This document shows positions 1-6,173 of a stretch of DNA of 9,748 bases, in pieces; positions within the stretch are counted from its first letter, which is position 1, and each line of letters begins with the position of its first letter. Under the pieces are notes generated by a model. That model was given only the letters and a program-made list of their open reading frames with translations. It ran no database searches and was not told the DNA's origin. The translations under genes and the position numbers were made by a program. Origin of the DNA: Vulcanimicrobiota bacterium (lineage in GTDB: Bacteria > Vulcanimicrobiota > Vulcanimicrobiia > Vulcanimicrobiales > Vulcanimicrobiaceae); contig JAFAQW010000056.1 in NCBI GenBank assembly GCA_019245995.1, positions 1 through 9,748 of the forward strand, read 5' to 3'.

Positions 1-111
1 GCGGCGGCGCTCGCGGCGGCGGCAGGGCCGCTGACCGTCGACAGCACCGCGTCCATCGACGTTAGCTTCCCTGGCTTTCTGGCGTTGTGGAGGGCGCTGC
101 GCGCCGTCTAG
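1..111 (+). CDS. C-terminal fragment of an unidentified protein (5' end outside window)
   Basis: An open frame runs from the first base to a TAG at 109-111 and encodes 36 residues. It begins with an Ala-rich stretch and ends in a hydrophobic/amphipathic tail (SFPGFLALWRALRAV). I do not recognise the family from so short a piece. Two things favour a real gene. Third codon positions are G or C in about 32 of 36 codons, like the neighbouring genes. Its stop shares the tetranucleotide CTAG (108-111) with the stop of the convergent FmdB-type gene, a common arrangement for two genuine convergent genes. A competing reading on the other strand (a possible start at 56) cannot be fully excluded. Confidence 0.5.
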   Translation, partial: AAALAAAAGPLTVDSTASIDVSFPGFLALWRALRAV

Positions 112-422
112 GCGGCCGACTCCGACGGTTTGGCGGCGGTCTCGCTCGTGGTGATCTCGGAGCTTTTCGGCGTATCTTCGGCTTTCTTTTCCGAGGCTTT
201 GGCCGTCCCGTCGGTCTTCGGCGTGTCGCTCGCGGCCTTCGCGGTGCGCCGCGAGTCCGTTACGTAGAAGCCCGAACCCTTGAAGAGCACGGGCGCCGCG
301 CTGAAAACGCGCCGAACCGGTGCGCCGCACGCGGCGCACGGCGTCTCATAACTCTCGTCAAAGCCGTGGCGGACCTCATAGATCTGCCCGCACTGGGTGC
401 AGGCATAGTCGTACAACGGCAT
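108..422 (-). CDS. FmdB-family zinc-ribbon protein
   Basis: This 104-residue protein starts with the typical FmdB opening MPLYDYACTQCG. Two CxxC pairs (C8/C11 and C29/C32) would bind one zinc ion. The family signature FKGSGFYVTD follows at 47-56, so the small domain is complete by about residue 60. The remaining 45 residues are a low-complexity Ala/Lys/Glu/Ser/Thr tail, probably disordered, as is common in this family. FmdB proteins are named for a putative regulator of the formamidase region in Methylophilus; their biochemical role is not well established, so no precise function is assigned. The start is fixed by family homology. No Shine-Dalgarno sequence precedes it, and the upstream promoter predicts a transcript beginning at the start codon itself. 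A CIRCE-like operator overlaps that promoter. The stop overlaps that of the convergent gene at the left edge. Confidence 0.9.
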   Translation of the reverse strand: MPLYDYACTQCGQIYEVRHGFDESYETPCAACGAPVRRVFSAAPVLFKGSGFYVTDSRRTAKAASDTPKTDGTAKASEKKAEDTPKSSEITTSETAAKPSESAA

Positions 423-428
423 GGCTCA

Positions 429-457
429 AGTATAACGAGCCTAGCACTCTCGGTCAA
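429..457 (-). promoter_or_regulatory. Sigma70-type promoter of the fmdB-like gene
   Basis: Read on the minus strand, TTGACC (452-457, -35; 5 of 6 to TTGACA) is followed after exactly 17 bases by TATACT (429-434, -10; 5 of 6 to TATAAT). Counting the last base of the -10 as -7 puts +1 at 422, which is the A of the fmdB ATG. The -35 box lies inside the spacer of the CIRCE-like palindrome and the right-hand half-site falls between -35 and -10, so a bound repressor would block RNA polymerase. Promoter boxes are seen directly; activity is inferred. Confidence 0.7.
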
Positions 458-467
458 TGAGTGCTAG
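441..467 (-). promoter_or_regulatory. CIRCE-like element (HrcA heat-shock operator)
   Basis: CTAGCACTC (441-449) and GAGTGCTAG (459-467) form a perfect 9-bp inverted repeat separated by exactly 9 bases. The CIRCE consensus is TTAGCACTC-N9-GAGTGCTAA. Each arm matches 8 of 9, and the single difference, at the outermost base, is compensated so the dyad stays perfect. CIRCE is the binding site of HrcA, which represses chaperone genes (groESL, dnaK) and releases them on heat shock. Here the element lies between the stop of the START-like gene (474) and the start of the fmdB-like gene (422), both on the minus strand. The only promoter it can plainly control is that of fmdB. No chaperone gene or hrcA is in the window. 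Confidence 0.85.
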
Positions 468-473
468 GCCGCT

Positions 474-971
474 TTAAAAGTCGGCCAGCACCGCCGCGTC
501 GCGACGATACTCCACCAGACCCTTGAAATGGACGAGCGAAACGTCGAGCGCGCTCGAGATGCGACGCCCGCGTTGCCAATGATCGAGCATCTTGCCAACG
601 CGGCCGTGATACGCGGGATACGAAATATGCACGTGGAGGCGCGCGCTCGAGCTTTTTTGCTCGATGCGAAAATCCCAGCGGCGGCGCATCGAAAACGCGC
701 CGACCAGCGACAGACGATAACTGGGAATCAGCGCGTCGACCTCGTACCATTGCTCTTCTTCTCCCGGCAGCGACGATCGGATCACCACCTCGCTACCGAC
801 CCGTAGTTCTCCGTCGTCGTGCGGACGACGCGCGCTGCGCAGCATCGAGAGCCAAACGGGCCACTTCTCGACGGAGCAGAGCAGCGCGAAAACCTCTTCC
901 GGCGAGCAGTTCAGGTCGAGGCTCGCGCTATGCGACGGTGCGGGGACAATTACGTCAGCGGCAATGGCCAT
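474..971 (-). CDS. SRPBCC/START-like (polyketide cyclase type) protein
   Basis: This 165-residue protein has the layout of a SRPBCC (Bet v1-like) domain filling almost its whole length. A first beta strand (SASLDLNCSPEEVFALLCSV, residues 15-34) leads into a helix with the characteristic 'PEEVF..L..VE.WP.W' pattern (24-40). Several beta strands follow, including GSEVVIRSS and WYEVDALIPSYRLSL, then a long C-terminal helix from about 127. Such domains form a hydrophobic pocket for lipids, polyketides or other hydrophobic ligands; the ligand here cannot be told. There is no signal peptide, so it is probably cytoplasmic. It begins only 8 nt after the amidohydrolase stop and is probably co-transcribed with it. 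The Shine-Dalgarno site is weak. ATG at 971 is chosen because the preceding stop is close and the first strand follows within 15 residues. Confidence 0.8.
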   Translation of the reverse strand: MAIAADVIVPAPSHSASLDLNCSPEEVFALLCSVEKWPVWLSMLRSARRPHDDGELRVGSEVVIRSSLPGEEEQWYEVDALIPSYRLSLVGAFSMRRRWDFRIEQKSSSARLHVHISYPAYHGRVGKMLDHWQRGRRISSALDVSLVHFKGLVEYRRDAAVLADF

Positions 972-979
972 AACGCTCG

Positions 980-2185
980 TTAAGATTCTGCGCCCCGTCG
1001 GCTACGTTCCTCTGAGGGAATGTCGCCCTGCGTCGCCGCCAACGCAAAGAGGACCAGTGTCTCGACGCCGTACTTCAACGCCGCCTCGTCGATGCGAAAC
1101 AGGGGGCTGTGACCGGGGTGGAACGACTCCGCTTGATCGCTGCGTACGCCCAAACGGATCAGCACGCCGGGCGCATGTTGCGCGAAATATGCAAAGTCTT
1201 CGCCGCCCATCGTCGGAGCGGGCTGCTCGATGCGCAGCATGCTGTTGCCGCGCAGATACTCAGCGAAACTACGCGTCAACGGCTCGTCGTTGACGACGGG
1301 CGGATAGCCTCGGACGATCTCAACGTCGATTTCCACGCCGTAGGTCGCGGCAGCGCCGGCCGCGACGCGCCGAACCCGGCGCTCCAGTTCCGAACGGACT
1401 TCGGCATCGTGTGCGCGCAGCGTCCCGGAGAGCGAAACGCGATCGGCGATCACGTTGTTGCGATATCCGCCCGCGATTGTCCCCACCGTCACCACCGCGC
1501 TCGCCAGCGGGTCGATCTCGCGTGCCACGATGTTTTGCAGCGCGAGCACCAGCGCCGCCGCGGCCGGTATCGCATCTACCGCGGTGTGCGGATAGGCTCC
1601 GTGCCCACCCGTTCCCCGAATCTCGATCGCCAGCTCATCGGTGGAGGCGCTGATGCCGCCCGGCGTGAGTCCGATCGTTCCGACATCGAGGCGAGAATCC
1701 ACGTGCAGCATGGCAACCGCGTCGGCTTTTGGGTCATCGAGCACGCCGTCTTGCAGCATCGGCAGCGCGCCACCGGGTCCTTCCTCCGCCGGCTGGAAGA
1801 TCAGCACGACCGTTCCGGCGAGCTGCGCTCGGCGAGGCGCGAGAACGTGTGCCACGCCCAACAGCATGGCCGTGTGGGCGTCGTGCCCGCACGCGTGCAT
1901 CTTTCCGGGGACGCGGGAGGCAAACGACAAACCGGTGCGTTCCTGAACGGGAAGCGCATCCATGTCGGCGCGTAGCGCAACGTTTCGCCCAGCGTCGGCG
2001 CCTCGAAGGGTCGCTACCACGCCCGTGCCGGCGCTTCGGCGATGTTCCACGCCCAGCGCGTCGAGCTCGCGTTCGACCAGTGCGGCAGTTTCGTGCTCTT
2101 CGAACCCGAGCTCCGGATGGCGATGCACGGTTCTGCGCAAGTGGAGTACTCGATCCTCGAGCGCTCGCTCGATTTGAACTCCCAT
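980..2185 (-). CDS. M20-family metallo-amidohydrolase (N-acyl amino acid / hippurate hydrolase type)
   Basis: This 401-residue protein has the usual length for the M20D subfamily, whose members hydrolyse N-acyl or N-aryl amino acids and related amides with a two-metal centre. Visible motifs in order are HRHPELGFEEHET (21-33), RADMDALP (72-79), MHACGHDAH (96-104), FQPAEEGPGG (130-139), LHVD (160-163), the dimerisation-domain signature GGHGAYPH (193-200), NNVIAD (243-248) and MGGEDFAYF (326-334), then FHPGHSP near the C-terminus. By comparison with plant auxin amidohydrolases, likely metal ligands are C99, H101, E135, H161 and H356 or H359, all present, so the enzyme should be active. There is no signal peptide, so it is cytoplasmic. 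The exact substrate cannot be read from sequence. It is the first gene of a likely two-gene operon with the START-like protein and is divergent from the gene at 2249. Confidence 0.92.
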   Translation of the reverse strand: MGVQIERALEDRVLHLRRTVHRHPELGFEEHETAALVERELDALGVEHRRSAGTGVVATLRGADAGRNVALRADMDALPVQERTGLSFASRVPGKMHACGHDAHTAMLLGVAHVLAPRRAQLAGTVVLIFQPAEEGPGGALPMLQDGVLDDPKADAVAMLHVDSRLDVGTIGLTPGGISASTDELAIEIRGTGGHGAYPHTAVDAIPAAAALVLALQNIVAREIDPLASAVVTVGTIAGGYRNNVIADRVSLSGTLRAHDAEVRSELERRVRRVAAGAAATYGVEIDVEIVRGYPPVVNDEPLTRSFAEYLRGNSMLRIEQPAPTMGGEDFAYFAQHAPGVLIRLGVRSDQAESFHPGHSPLFRIDEAALKYGVETLVLFALAATQGDIPSEERSRRGAES

Positions 2186-2204
2186 CGCCCGTGACGTTAA
2201 CGAA

Positions 2205-2248
2205 CCGGTACTTTCCTTCCCTGCGCCGAAGCGAGAGCGCCGTACCGG
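2205..2248. repeat. Inverted repeat in the divergent 63-bp gap
   Basis: CCGGTAC (2205-2211) and GTACCGG (2242-2248) are exact reverse complements 30 bases apart, in the gap between the divergent amidohydrolase and hypothetical genes. The right arm ends directly at the ATG at 2249. It could be a regulatory dyad or a stem in the leader of either transcript, or chance in GC-rich DNA. I see no convincing -35/-10 pair or strong Shine-Dalgarno site on either strand of this gap. Confidence 0.3.
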
Positions 2249-2962
2249 ATGCTAACGCCCGATCTCGCCCTCGCGCTGCTGATCAATCGCACGTCCGCCT
2301 ATTACTCCGCCAATCCTCCGCTCTATATGACGTATACCGAACGGACGCATGTGAGTGCGCCGACGCTCGGACGGACCCAGGACATCGATCGCTCCATCGC
2401 CGTCCGCGTGGCCGACAACGTAGCCGTCATGCGAGATCTTCCAAACGGCGAACAACGCGTGGGACAGGCCTTTCCGGTGATTGCGTACTTCGATCCGCTC
2501 TCCGCGTTCCAATTCAGCTATTTCGCCAACCTGAAACGCGTGGATATCACGCTCCAGCGAGGAACGCCACTGACGCTCTCCATTCCGCCGCCCGATCCAA
2601 GCGTCAACGCGGTCGTCGCGTACAACAGCTACTGGGCGGCCCACTACGCCTCGGACTCATCGGAGGAGGCGCTCCACCTGTTGATGGAACCGACCCCCCG
2701 GATCACGCAAGGCTTCTACCCCGCCGAGATCGTCGAGGATGCGAAGTCGCACCTGCCCGCTCGTATCGTCATGAAAAGCGTGGGAGCCGACGACGTGATC
2801 GCGCTTGACTATGGCGTCCTGGACGGGCACTGGGTCGTCGTGCACGGCACCTTCAGCGCCACGCAGCACGCGGTGTTCCTGACGTTCAAAGTGATCGCCG
2901 ACGTCACGTTTTCGAATATCGCGTTTCCGCAGGCACCGCCCGACCAACGACTGGCCTCGTAG
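2249..2962 (+). CDS. Protein of unknown function, possibly LolA-like beta fold
   Basis: This 237-residue protein matches no family I can name with certainty. After about 25 residues it shows alternating beta-strand patterns (YMTYTERTHV, RSIAVRVADNVAVMRDL, FAYFANLKRVDITL), then a conserved-looking stretch with PARIVMKSVGADDVIALDYG (about 171-190) and a closing set of strands ending VIADVTFSNIAFP. Strand spacing of this kind resembles LolA/lipoprotein-sorting-like domains, but this is an impression only. The N-terminus (MLTPDLALALLINRTSAYY) has a short hydrophobic run without a basic n-region, so a classical signal peptide is not evident. ATG 2249 is the first possible start after the in-frame stop at 2198. 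The last 59 bp overlap the 3' end of the convergent RND permease gene. Codon use fits the neighbours, so I regard it as a real gene. Confidence 0.75.
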   Translation: MLTPDLALALLINRTSAYYSANPPLYMTYTERTHVSAPTLGRTQDIDRSIAVRVADNVAVMRDLPNGEQRVGQAFPVIAYFDPLSAFQFSYFANLKRVDITLQRGTPLTLSIPPPDPSVNAVVAYNSYWAAHYASDSSEEALHLLMEPTPRITQGFYPAEIVEDAKSHLPARIVMKSVGADDVIALDYGVLDGHWVVVHGTFSATQHAVFLTFKVIADVTFSNIAFPQAPPDQRLAS

Positions 2963-5900
2963 CGGCGCGGCCTCGACCGTCGCGGTCGGCGACGGAACGG
3001 TCGCGCGGCGCGACCCACATGTAGACGTTGGGAATCAGCAGCAGCGTCAGTACGAGGGAGCTGAACACGCCGCCGATCACCACGATGCCGAGGCTCGAAC
3101 GCGAGGCCGCACCGGGATCGAGGGCCAGCGCCAGCGGCAGGTTCCCCGCCATCACCGAGAAGCTCGTCATGATGATCGGCCGGAACCGAGTGTGGGCGCT
3201 TTCCTTGATGGCGGCGAGTCGATCGAGGCCTCGGGAGCGCAGGGTGTTGGCATAGTCGACCAGCAGGATGCCGTTCTTCGTGGCGATACCGATCAACAGA
3301 ATCGTCCCGATGAGCGAAAAGAGATTCAGCGTGCGGTGCGTCAGCAGCAGCGCGCCGATGGCTCCAATGGCCGCCACCGGCACGGAAAAGATAATGATGA
3401 ACGGCGACACGTAGCTATTGTAAAGCGCCACCATCAGAAGATAGACCAATATCACCGATACGATCATCGAAAGGCCCATGCCGACGAGCGTCTGATGCAT
3501 GAAGTCTTGTTGCCCCAGCGGAGCCGGACGCACGACGACGTTCGGCGGGAGACGCAGAGACGGTAAGCGCCGCATCAGCTGGTTCTCGACGGCCGATAGA
3601 GATGAGTTGAAGGCATAGTTCGCGTTGACGTGGATGACGTTGTTCCGGTCGCTGCGCGTGATGAGCGGCGCGGTCGGGGTCGAGACGAACCTCGCGATGT
3701 CGCCGAGATAAACGATGTTCCCGTACGAAGAGCGGATCGCGACCGACTTGAGCGTCTCAAGGCTCGTCTGATACGACTGTGGGTAGATGACCTGAACCTG
3801 CTCCAATCCCGACGTCGTTTCGAACTGGGTGCTGACGTTGCCGCCGAAGGCCGCACCGGCCGCCTGTGACGCCTGCCCCAGGTCCACGCCCAGCGCCTGC
3901 GCCTTGGCGCGATCGAATTGAATCGAGATCTCCGGCCCGAGTTGGGTGCCGGTGCTGTTGACGCTGGTCGCGCCGCGGATTTTTTGCAAGAGTGCGACGA
4001 CCTGTTGCGCGTACGGCGTCGGGTCGCCGCCCGTTACGTCGGTCACGAGAAAGTCGATCGGCTGCGAGTTCCCGCCGCCCGTCGACGTTGCCGGCACGAC
4101 CACGGCCTGCACCCCCGGCGGCAAGCTCTTGCGCGCGATGTCGCGGAATTCGCCGACCCAATAACTCGTCGGCCGCTTGCGGTCGTCCTTGAGCCAAAAG
4201 TGCACCTGACCGACGTTACTTTGGCTGACGAAGCCCCCGAACGACGCGGAGTAGGCGCCGGCGACGGCGGTGTTCGCAAAAGCATCCCGCGTGTCCAGGA
4301 GCTTTCGCTCCAACGCAAACGTGCCGCGCTGAACCATTCGGATGGGCGTACCGATCGGATACATCAGCTGAATGTAGATCTCACCCCGGTCGACCTGGGG
4401 GATGAACTCCTCGCCGACGACGCCGAAACCGACGAGCGCCAGCGCGAGCGCAAAGGTGCCGGCGCAAAAGAGCGCGACGAGCCGCCCATGGGCCAAGCTC
4501 CACGGCAGCGCGCGTTGGGTGTAAAACGTCCGAGTATCGTCGAATTTATGCCCGAACCAGTCCACGACCGCCCACGGCTTCCAGCGCGAGCGCAGCGCCC
4601 AAAGACCGGCGAGGGTCGGAGTAATGGTGAACGACACAAAGAGCGAGGTCAGCGTGGAAATCACGACGACCACCGCGAACTCGGCGATCTGCCGGCCCAC
4701 CTGTCCCTGAATGAAGGCGATCGGGAAAAAGACGACGACGTCCACGAGCGTAATCACGACGGCGGCGGCACCGATCTCCTCGCGGCCCCGAACGGCCGCG
4801 TCTTCGGCGGTCTCTTTCAACTCCGAAAAGTGCCGCTCGACATTCTCTAAAACGACGGTCGAATCGTCGACGAGGATGCCGATGACGAGCGACATGCCCA
4901 ACAGTGAGATCGTGTCGAGCGTCAAATGCATCAGTTTCATCGCCGTCACCGCGATGGCCAGCGACGTTGGAATCGAAACGCAGACGACGATCGCGCTACG
5001 CCACGAACGCAGGAAGAAAATCATCGCGATGGCGGTGAGCAGGATCGCCTCCATCAGCGTCCGCGTAACGATTGTAATTTGTTGCCCGGTAAACTTCGAC
5101 TGGACGTTGATGACGCGGAAGCTGATCTCCGGGAACTGCCGCTCGATGCGAGGCAACGCGCGCAGGATATTGTTCGAGGCCTCCACCTCACTGCCATACG
5201 ACGCCTTTTGGACTTGCATGAAAAGGCCCGGCCGGCCGCTGATCTGCGCGTACTGCAGACGAGGCTCGTAGCCTTCGGTTACCGTCGCGACGTCGCCGAT
5301 GCGCACCACGGCATTGCTTGCGGTCCAAGGGTTGACGGCGCCCGGAAGCGTTGCCGTGCCGCCGTTATAGTTCTGCACTTGCCCTTCTACAGAGCTCTGA
5401 CCGCCGCCGGATAGTGTGCCGGCGCCCGAAACGATCGCCAGATTGCGGACCGTGTTTAGATTCTGAATGTCGCCGCGAATGTCAATCGTCGTCTGGCGAT
5501 TCGGCTCGTACGCAAATCCGCCGGGAACGCGCTGATTGTTGGTTTGCAGGGTGGTGATGACGTCGTTGAGCGTGAGGTTCGCGGCCGCCAATCTATTCGG
5601 ATCCACGACGACCTCATACGCCGGCGTCACGATGCCGCCCACGTTGACGAACGAAATGTCCGGCACTTGCTCCATTTGCGGCGCTATCACGTTGGTGGCG
5701 TAGAGAGCCAGTCGCGAGAGCGATAACTTGTTCGAGTACAATGCCAGCGTCACGACGACCGACTCCGCGGGATCGCGGAGGTTCACCGTTGGCGGGCTGA
5801 GGTTGGTCGGTAGGTATTTTTCCGCAGCCTGAATCGCCTTGTTCGTGAGCGCCAGGTCCGTGGCCGTATCGGAGCTGATGTCGAAGATCGCCGTGATCTG

Positions 5901-6173
5901 AGCAGAGCCCTGTTGCACCACCGAGTTGATCGTCTGGAGATTGGGAGTGCCCGCGAGGTTCTGTTCGATCGGCTGCACGATGTTATCGCGCATCTCCGTC
6001 ACGGACGCGCCGCTGTAGCCGACGAAGATCGTTACCGTGGGCTGACTGACGTCGGGATAGAGCTGCTTCACGATCGTGGCGAGCGAAAGCACGCCCGCGA
6101 ACGTCATCAAGGCGACGATCACAAAGACGAGCGTTGGACGCTTGATGAAGAGGCGCGTGAGGCTGAAATTCAC
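2904..6173 (-). CDS. RND efflux pump inner-membrane permease (AcrB/HAE1 type)
   Basis: This 1089-residue proton-driven pump exports hydrophobic or amphiphilic compounds from the periplasm and inner membrane with an adaptor and an outer-membrane channel. It opens with the family's usual MNFSLTRLFIKRP, then TM1 (about 14-34). The first periplasmic porter half is about 40-365, and TM2-TM6 span about 366-525. After TM7 (about 565-586) comes GEEFIPQVDRGE (588-598) and the second porter half, then TM8-TM12 to about 1055. The proton relay is intact: D436/D437 in GILVDDSTVVLENVER and K966 in TKNGILLVDYA. A Gly/Asn/Ser-rich segment at about 250-288 looks like an insertion in a porter-domain loop. The C-terminal tail beyond about 1058 is Arg-rich and non-conserved, and its last 19 or so codons lie over the convergent gene. 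The start is GTG, overlapping the adaptor stop as GTGA, which indicates translational coupling. Drug specificity cannot be inferred. Confidence 0.95.
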   Translation of the reverse strand: MNFSLTRLFIKRPTLVFVIVALMTFAGVLSLATIVKQLYPDVSQPTVTIFVGYSGASVTEMRDNIVQPIEQNLAGTPNLQTINSVVQQGSAQITAIFDISSDTATDLALTNKAIQAAEKYLPTNLSPPTVNLRDPAESVVVTLALYSNKLSLSRLALYATNVIAPQMEQVPDISFVNVGGIVTPAYEVVVDPNRLAAANLTLNDVITTLQTNNQRVPGGFAYEPNRQTTIDIRGDIQNLNTVRNLAIVSGAGTLSGGGQSSVEGQVQNYNGGTATLPGAVNPWTASNAVVRIGDVATVTEGYEPRLQYAQISGRPGLFMQVQKASYGSEVEASNNILRALPRIERQFPEISFRVINVQSKFTGQQITIVTRTLMEAILLTAIAMIFFLRSWRSAIVVCVSIPTSLAIAVTAMKLMHLTLDTISLLGMSLVIGILVDDSTVVLENVERHFSELKETAEDAAVRGREEIGAAAVVITLVDVVVFFPIAFIQGQVGRQIAEFAVVVVISTLTSLFVSFTITPTLAGLWALRSRWKPWAVVDWFGHKFDDTRTFYTQRALPWSLAHGRLVALFCAGTFALALALVGFGVVGEEFIPQVDRGEIYIQLMYPIGTPIRMVQRGTFALERKLLDTRDAFANTAVAGAYSASFGGFVSQSNVGQVHFWLKDDRKRPTSYWVGEFRDIARKSLPPGVQAVVVPATSTGGGNSQPIDFLVTDVTGGDPTPYAQQVVALLQKIRGATSVNSTGTQLGPEISIQFDRAKAQALGVDLGQASQAAGAAFGGNVSTQFETTSGLEQVQVIYPQSYQTSLETLKSVAIRSSYGNIVYLGDIARFVSTPTAPLITRSDRNNVIHVNANYAFNSSLSAVENQLMRRLPSLRLPPNVVVRPAPLGQQDFMHQTLVGMGLSMIVSVILVYLLMVALYNSYVSPFIIIFSVPVAAIGAIGALLLTHRTLNLFSLIGTILLIGIATKNGILLVDYANTLRSRGLDRLAAIKESAHTRFRPIIMTSFSVMAGNLPLALALDPGAASRSSLGIVVIGGVFSSLVLTLLLIPNVYMWVAPRDRSVADRDGRGRAATRPVVGRAVPAETRYSKT

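Noticed and set aside
1..56. Possible minus-strand gene starting at ATG 56 (MDAVLSTVSG...) downstream of fmdB
   Set aside because: Only 18 codons are visible, with low-complexity Ala content. The opposite frame is open to the edge with strong GC3 bias and a shared CTAG stop, so it was preferred, though not decisively.
441..467. The palindrome near fmdB as a transcription terminator for the START-like gene
   Set aside because: On the minus strand the stem is followed by GCTCGTTATACTT, not a T-run, and the exact 9-9-9 spacing and sequence fit CIRCE far better.
87..467. 126-codon + strand frame covering fmdB and CIRCE
   Set aside because: It is antisense to the clearly recognisable FmdB-type protein and has Arg/Gly-rich shadow composition.
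1729..2808. 359-codon open frame on the + strand
   Set aside because: It is Arg-rich, runs antisense to the amidohydrolase and out of frame through the gene at 2249, and shows no domain: a shadow of GC-rich coding DNA.
3918..4850. 310-codon open frame antisense to the RND permease
   Set aside because: Its composition (Arg/Asp/His/Gly-rich) is typical of a reverse-frame shadow, and the permease on the other strand is unambiguous.
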